A stretch of 60,564 nucleotides of DNA from an uncultured Clostridia bacterium. GTDB taxonomy: Bacteria > Bacillota > Clostridia > Christensenellales > Borkfalkiaceae. The stretch lies in the NCBI GenBank assembly GCA_947632195.1, contig CANROE010000009.1:1-60564 (forward strand), given 5' to 3'. The notes below the pieces were generated by a model. The model was not told where the DNA came from. It worked only from the letters and a program-made list of their open reading frames with translations, and searched no databases. Within the stretch, counting starts at the first letter, position 1. Every line of letters starts with the position of its first letter. The position numbers and the translations under genes are program-made. Below are positions 57,280 to 60,564 of the stretch, piece after piece.

Positions 57280-57407
57280 CGTTTCCGCGAAAAATTTTTT
57301 GTTTTTTTTCCGTTTGAGGGGGAAATATACTTTGACAATCGCCGAATTTTATGATATGATGGGAAATGCGTAAAAGAGTTGAAGAGCGTTTGACTTCAAT
57401 TAAGATA

Positions 57408-57572
57408 TGTGCGCGAGCAAAACCGCGCTTTTGCGCTGCGCGACCCCATTTGTTGCACTCTTGCAACTTGTTGTAAGGCAAGGCGAATGAGAGAGCAAGA
57501 AGGTTAAAACATAGAGGAAAGTTTCCTCACGGCGTTTCTTTTCGAGCATAGCGAGCAAAGAAACGCGTGAAC
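57408..57572. repeat. Longest family C copy, just upstream of tRNA-Ser
   Basis: About 165 bp: GTGCGCGAGCAAAACCGCGC (hairpin with TTTTGCGCTGCGCGAC), TTGTTGCACTCTTGCAACTT, GGCGAATGAGAGAGCAAGAA, GTTTCCTCACGGCG, and AAACGCGTGAA. Its 5' half also occurs inverted at 34953-35025. It ends 7 bp before the tRNA. No gene was seen in 57280-57578. Confidence 0.7.
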
Positions 57573-57578
57573 ATATTT

Positions 57579-57670
57579 GCAGAAGTACCCAAGTGGCTCA
57601 AGGGGCTCCCCTGCTAAGGGAGTAGTATCAGAGAATGGTAGCGCGGGTTCGAATCCCGCCTTCTGCGCCA
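57579..57670 (+). tRNA. tRNA-Ser (anticodon GCT)
   Basis: Acceptor GCAGAAG pairs with CTTCTGC. The anticodon arm is CTCCC-CTGCTAA-GGGAG, a long variable arm follows, the T arm holds GGTTCGAATCC, and GCCA ends it. The 92 nt with a long variable arm are typical of a class II serine tRNA reading AGC/AGT. No strong promoter was seen; a family C repeat lies upstream. Confidence 0.97.
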
Positions 57671-57711
57671 CAAAAAGGCACCCGTTTGGGTGCCTTTTTG
57701 TGGCGCAGAAG
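57660..57711. terminator. tRNA-Ser terminator extended into a 24-bp palindrome
   Basis: The terminator is GGCACCC-GTTT-GGGTGCC followed by TTTTT. The symmetry extends outward: CTTCTGCGCCACAAAAAGGC on the left (57660-57679) is mirrored exactly to 57711, so each arm is 24 bp and the left arm contains the tRNA 3' end with its CCA. Confidence 0.85.
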
Positions 57712-57854
57712 TTGAGCCGCTCGAAAACGCGAGGTCGTCGCGGGTTCGCGCGAGGAGGTGGAAACGAAAAAATCCTTCCTTCCTCACAGTCTGCCGCCGA
57801 CGATGCTTTCAAGCGGAGCGCAGAAAATCCCGCCTTTTTCAATAATCCTAACTA

Positions 57855-57883
57855 TTGCAAAAAAATCATGTTTATGTTATAAT
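57855..57883 (+). promoter_or_regulatory. Promoter of the FtsK-like gene
   Basis: TTGCAA (57855-57860), 17-bp spacer, TATAAT (57878-57883), in an AT-rich stretch. Confidence 0.7.
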
Positions 57884-57923
57884 TATATTATAATATAGAA
57901 AACGCACTGTTGGGAAGTTAAAG

Positions 57924-58946
57924 ATGACAACACTTGAAGAAAACACGGCGATCTGCGTAAAAGATTTTGCGCTTTTCGGAATAAAAATTGAACCTATACG
58001 GCAATACTATTCCCCGCAAGCAGCGAATTACGAATTTGAAATCATTTCTTTGCCGTCGGTAGCCGCTTTTAACCGCGCCGTAGAGGCAATGAAACTCATG
58101 TGCGACGCGTCTTGTGAGATGATAGGGGCGGGGAAATTCCGTCTTTCTGCGCCTTGTAATAGGCAATATATCGGCGTTGGGAATTGTGAGCCGTCTCTGA
58201 CGAAGGCTGTATCTGCCGATGAAAACGGTCGGCAAAAAGGATATATCTGTTTTGGGAAAGGCAACTTTGACTATATCGTCACGAGCATGGAGAAAGCGGC
58301 GCACATTCTCGTCGCGGGAACTACGGGAAGCGGTAAATCTTGCTTGCTGAACTCTCTTATTATGGAATTGCTTTGTTTTTCAAATGCGCAACTCATTTTG
58401 ATAGACCCCAAGCAAGGCGTTGAATTTGGTATCTATGAGCAAGATGTTCATAAGCGTATTTGTTCTGTCGCAAAGAATGTTTCCGAAGCCGTAGAATGGC
58501 TTTCTGTCGCCGTTAACGAAATGGAAAGACGATATGCCCATATGAAAGAGAAGGGCTTGAAAGAGTATGACGGCGTTCGTCTTGTTGTTGTCATTGATGA
58601 GCTTGCCGATTTGATGATGACAAGCAAAAAGACGGTTGAGCAATCTATCGTAAGAATAGCGCAAATGGGACGTGCGGCGGGCGTTCATCTTATTGTTGCT
58701 ACGCAAGACCCCCGCGCAAGCGTTGTAACGGGCTTGATTAAGTACAATCTTCCGACGAAAGTGTGCTTAAAAACCGCAAACGCGCAACATTCTATGAATG
58801 TCATTGACGTCGGAAAAGGCGCGGAATTGCTTGGAAAAGGCGATGCTTATCTTCAACTTCCCACCTCGCCCGATTTATTGCGATGCCAATGCCCGAATAT
58901 CTCGACGGACAATATTTTGAAAATAATAACAAAACAAGGGGAATGA
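57924..58946 (+). CDS. Orphan FtsK/SpoIIIE-type DNA translocase, cytoplasmic
   Basis: 340 residues. Walker A: LVAGTTGSGKSCLLNSLIME; LILIDPKQGVEFGIYE; Walker B: RLVVVIDELADLMM; sensor region RAAGVHLIVATQDPRASVVT; LKTANAQHSMNVIDVGKGAE and LLGKGDAYLQL complete the motor. It lacks the membrane domain and the C-terminal winged-helix gamma domain of chromosomal FtsK/SpoIIIE (usually 700 or more residues). Only a weak SD is visible. Base composition is clearly more AT-rich than the neighbours, and it lies beside tRNA-Ser, so it is probably a transferred gene from an integrative element. No integrase or relaxase is nearby. Confidence 0.88.
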   Translation: MTTLEENTAICVKDFALFGIKIEPIRQYYSPQAANYEFEIISLPSVAAFNRAVEAMKLMCDASCEMIGAGKFRLSAPCNRQYIGVGNCEPSLTKAVSADENGRQKGYICFGKGNFDYIVTSMEKAAHILVAGTTGSGKSCLLNSLIMELLCFSNAQLILIDPKQGVEFGIYEQDVHKRICSVAKNVSEAVEWLSVAVNEMERRYAHMKEKGLKEYDGVRLVVVIDELADLMMTSKKTVEQSIVRIAQMGRAAGVHLIVATQDPRASVVTGLIKYNLPTKVCLKTANAQHSMNVIDVGKGAELLGKGDAYLQLPTSPDLLRCQCPNISTDNILKIITKQGE

Positions 58947-59015
58947 ATTTATACGGGAGAGCATTGCTCTCTCCACTTTATATTCTTGATTGTTCCTTAT
59001 AATTACAAATCATGA

Positions 59016-59048
59016 GGGGGCGCGCGCCGCTACGCGGCGCGCGCCCCC
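59016..59048. terminator. 15-bp GC-rich hairpin between convergent genes
   Basis: GGGGGCGCGCGCCGC / GCGGCGCGCGCCCCC with loop TAC, and no T-run. A smaller stem (GAGAGC-ATT-GCTCTC) lies at about 58955-58970. Between the FtsK-like gene and the NUDIX gene. Confidence 0.6.
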
Positions 59049-59075
59049 ACGCAAAATTCAAACCTCAAAACTCAA

Positions 59076-59465
59076 TCAAAGCCGCGAGAGCTTTTCCAAA
59101 ATCTCTTTGTCTGCGGGGCAAAACTCATAATGCGGAATTTCGGCAGGCGTGATCCAACGGATGTCGCTGTGCTCTAACTTCTGCGGCTCGCCCGCTGCGA
59201 TCGTACACTCAAACAGCGTGAGGTGCACCGTGACGTCGGAATATTCGTGCGTCACTTCGGCAAAGACCTTCTGCGGTGAAACGGTGATGTTCAGCTCCTC
59301 GCGGCATTCCCGCACGAGCGCCTCCTCCTTCGTCTCCCCTCTCTCCACCTTTCCGCCGACAAACTCCCACAAAAGTCCCCGCGCCTTATTTGCGGGACGC
59401 CTGCACGCGAGAAATTTTTCTCCCCGCCAAATGAGCGCCGCCACCACATCCAAAACTTGTTTCAT
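59076..59465 (-). CDS. MutT-type NUDIX hydrolase
   Basis: 129 residues, as in MutT/8-oxo-dGTP diphosphatases. The NUDIX box is complete: GGKVERGETKEEAL followed by VRECREELNI (G-x5-E-x7-REUxEExxU). WEFVGGK and the C-terminal IRWITPAEIPHYEFCPADKE are typical of the MutT/CTP-pyrophosphohydrolase group. It would clean oxidised nucleotides, complementing MutY in this window. It starts 3 bp after the lipoprotein gene. Confidence 0.93.
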   Translation of the reverse strand: MKQVLDVVAALIWRGEKFLACRRPANKARGLLWEFVGGKVERGETKEEALVRECREELNITVSPQKVFAEVTHEYSDVTVHLTLFECTIAAGEPQKLEHSDIRWITPAEIPHYEFCPADKEILEKLSRL

Positions 59466-59468
59466 CGT

Positions 59469-60248
59469 CTACTCCGTAACCGACACCGCAATGCTCGCTT
59501 CCGTGCGCTCGCCGTTTTCTTCCGCCACAACGTAAAAACGATAATTCCCCGCCTGCGAAAAACTTACTACGCCCGAAAAGGTTCCGTTCTCCGCCGTAAA
59601 TCGGATCGCCGACTGCGTCGCCCAGCCATTAGAATCGTCTACGGGAAACCGTTCGCCGTTCTTTTCGAGGAACAGCGTAAATTTCGCATCTCGCGAACCG
59701 TCGTATTCTCCCGTAAAGAGAAAGACATCTTCGCCGATTTTTACGGTCGTTTGCTCGCTTTTGAGTGTCAGCATGTGCAGCTTGCGCCACTTTGCCGTGA
59801 GAAGTACATCGCGGGCGAATACGGTAAGATCGCTCGCCTGCCCGCCGTTGGCGCCTTCCCCGTAAAACCAGCCGAGGAACTCATGGCCCGCGCGCGTGGG
59901 CACGGGAAGGGCAAAACTGTCCCCTTTCTCCAAAGTGTTTTCGCGAAGATAGCCCGCAGGCAGTTCTCCGCCGTTTGCGTCAAACGTGACCGTTACCGTT
60001 TCCGCCGCCTCCGTTTGCCTGAGATCGCCTCGGATGGTCCACCCCTCTGCGGTTTTTTCATAGACGGCGCTCGTATCGAAATCGAGGTAATAATCGCCCG
60101 TCTCGCCGACGTCCGCTGCGGGGATCCCCGAACCGCTCAGCCAGGCGGCTCCCCTCCCCGTCGCTGCGGGAGCGGTGGCGCAGCAGGAGAAAATCAAGCT
60201 GCAAAATACCGTGAAAATTATCGAAATTATCGGCAAAAATTTTTTCAT
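59469..60248 (-). CDS. Lipoprotein with an InlB-type repeat
   Basis: 259 residues from the ATG at 60248 (SD GAGG). A lipoprotein-type signal peptide (KKFLPIISIIFTVFCSLIFS) ends in a Cys pair. Next is a GSGIPAADVGETGDYYLDFD plus VYEKTAEGWTIRG module seen in many secreted proteins, then one Listeria-Bacteroides/InlB B-type repeat: TVTFDANGGELPAGYL, TRAGHEFLGWFY, LLTAKW. A C-terminal Ig-like region follows (IGEDVFLFTGEYDG ... YRFYVVAEENGER). Surface-exposed, function unknown. Confidence 0.85.
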   Translation of the reverse strand: MKKFLPIISIIFTVFCSLIFSCCATAPAATGRGAAWLSGSGIPAADVGETGDYYLDFDTSAVYEKTAEGWTIRGDLRQTEAAETVTVTFDANGGELPAGYLRENTLEKGDSFALPVPTRAGHEFLGWFYGEGANGGQASDLTVFARDVLLTAKWRKLHMLTLKSEQTTVKIGEDVFLFTGEYDGSRDAKFTLFLEKNGERFPVDDSNGWATQSAIRFTAENGTFSGVVSFSQAGNYRFYVVAEENGERTEASIAVSVTE

Positions 60249-60268
60249 TGGTAAAATCCTCTGCACCA

Positions 60269-60297
60269 TTTATAGCATATTTAACGAAAAATCGCAA
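60269..60297 (-). promoter_or_regulatory. Promoter of the InlB-type lipoprotein and NUDIX genes
   Basis: Minus-strand TTGCGA (60292-60297), 17-bp spacer, TATAAA (60269-60274). Confidence 0.7.
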
Positions 60298-60375
60298 GCA
60301 AATGGGCAAAATATTTTGAAAAAAAGCAAAAATGGAGTGCACGGGAAAAATTTTCGGAAAATGTGTCAAAAACGC

Positions 60376-60404
60376 TTGATAAATTCTGCGTTGTTTGCTA
60401 AAAT
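60376..60404 (+). promoter_or_regulatory. Promoter of tRNA-Gln
   Basis: TTGATA (60376-60381), 17-bp spacer, TAAAAT (60399-60404). It leaves about 80 nt of leader before the tRNA; nothing recognisable was seen there. Confidence 0.65.
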
Positions 60405-60489
60405 ATGTGATTGTAAGAGCACGACGGCCGTAGCAACGTGTGCTGATTGGCGGACGCTCGGCTCGGACGATCGGCATATGCCGTAAAAT

Positions 60490-60564
60490 TGGGGTGTCGC
60501 CAAGCGGTAAGGCAACGGACTCTGACTCCGTCATTCGTTGGTTCGAATCCAGCTACCCCAGCCA
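60490..60564 (+). tRNA. tRNA-Gln (anticodon CTG), at the window edge
   Basis: Acceptor TGGGGTG pairs with the 3' TACCCCA region. The anticodon arm is ACGGA-CTCTGAC-TCCGT with anticodon CTG; the T arm has GGTTCGAATCC; CCA is encoded and is the last base triplet of the window. Other tRNAs may follow outside. Confidence 0.95.

Noticed and set aside
57504-57882. Reading frames on both strands across tRNA-Ser
   Set aside because: They are translations of the tRNA gene and its palindrome; a classic artefact.
1-60564. CRISPR arrays, rRNA genes, complete insertion sequences, prophage genes
   Set aside because: None seen. Repeats are dispersed and palindromic, not regularly spaced; no transposase, integrase or cas gene was recognised.

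Overview
Organism. The window looks like a chromosome segment of a spore-forming, Gram-positive-type bacterium of the Clostridia (Bacillota), probably an uncultured gut-type lineage (inference). The evidence is a gerAA-gerAB-gerAC germination operon, spoIIE with a Spo0A box, Bacillota-type ribosomal operons with an L10 leader, a single-chain 1228-residue PurL, sigma-A promoters that are mostly TTGACA-N17-TATAAT, and purine-rich Shine-Dalgarno (SD) sites. Coding DNA is GC-rich in the third position, so many genes have long open shadow frames on the other strand; these were left out.

Layout. 1-6200 is a leftward translation block: pnp (cut by the edge), rpsO, then rpmG-secE-nusG and rplK-rplA-[L10 leader]-rplJ-rplL. 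A BspA-type lipoprotein gene and a divergent XRE regulator sit between these groups. 6900-11090 is one gene for a 1388-residue lipoprotein. 11600-17370 holds upp, a TerB-like gene, rbgA-rnhB-yraN and tmk-rimM-trmD. 17500-19740 is a small surface-protein cassette with its own XRE regulator. 20000-36350 holds mutY, fhs and a nearly complete leftward purine operon, purE-C-F-M-N-O-H-D-L. In it the usual bifunctional PurH is replaced by a standalone AICAR transformylase plus an archaeal-type PurO cyclohydrolase; fhs would supply the formyl donor. 36400-46800 holds an SDR/ZIP pair, galK-galM, a polysaccharide deacetylase, a SERCA-type Ca2+ ATPase and a wall-associated beta-helix protein. 47240-54420 is a sporulation region: gerA operon, an XRE gene, a putative structured RNA transcribed leftward, and spoIIE. 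54590-57230 holds four leftward enzyme genes ending with ppa in the promoter-proximal position. 57579-60564 has tRNA-Ser, a low-GC orphan FtsK-like gene, a NUDIX and a lipoprotein gene, and tRNA-Gln at the right edge.

Between the genes. Almost every gap over 200 bp is filled with short palindromic dispersed repeats. Six families can be told apart by eye and are called A to F here. They nest and recombine with each other. Family C repeatedly ends 0-3 bp from a stop codon.

Most interesting. (1) A roughly 408-nt leftward transcription unit at 51510-51950, between gerAC/XRE and spoIIE, has a consensus promoter, a terminator, many local helices and five GGAGG motifs, but no convincing protein. 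(2) A perfect promoter drives a roughly 58-nt terminator-capped RNA at 54437-54529. (3) Several genes (tmk, gerAA, an XRE gene) have a -10 element 5-8 nt before the start codon and no SD, so they look leaderless. (4) XRE regulators are paired with repeated or palindromic operator candidates laid over promoters. (5) tRNA-Ser has a 24-bp perfect palindrome including its 3' end, next to an orphan translocase gene. No database search was possible; all family names rest on motif recognition.
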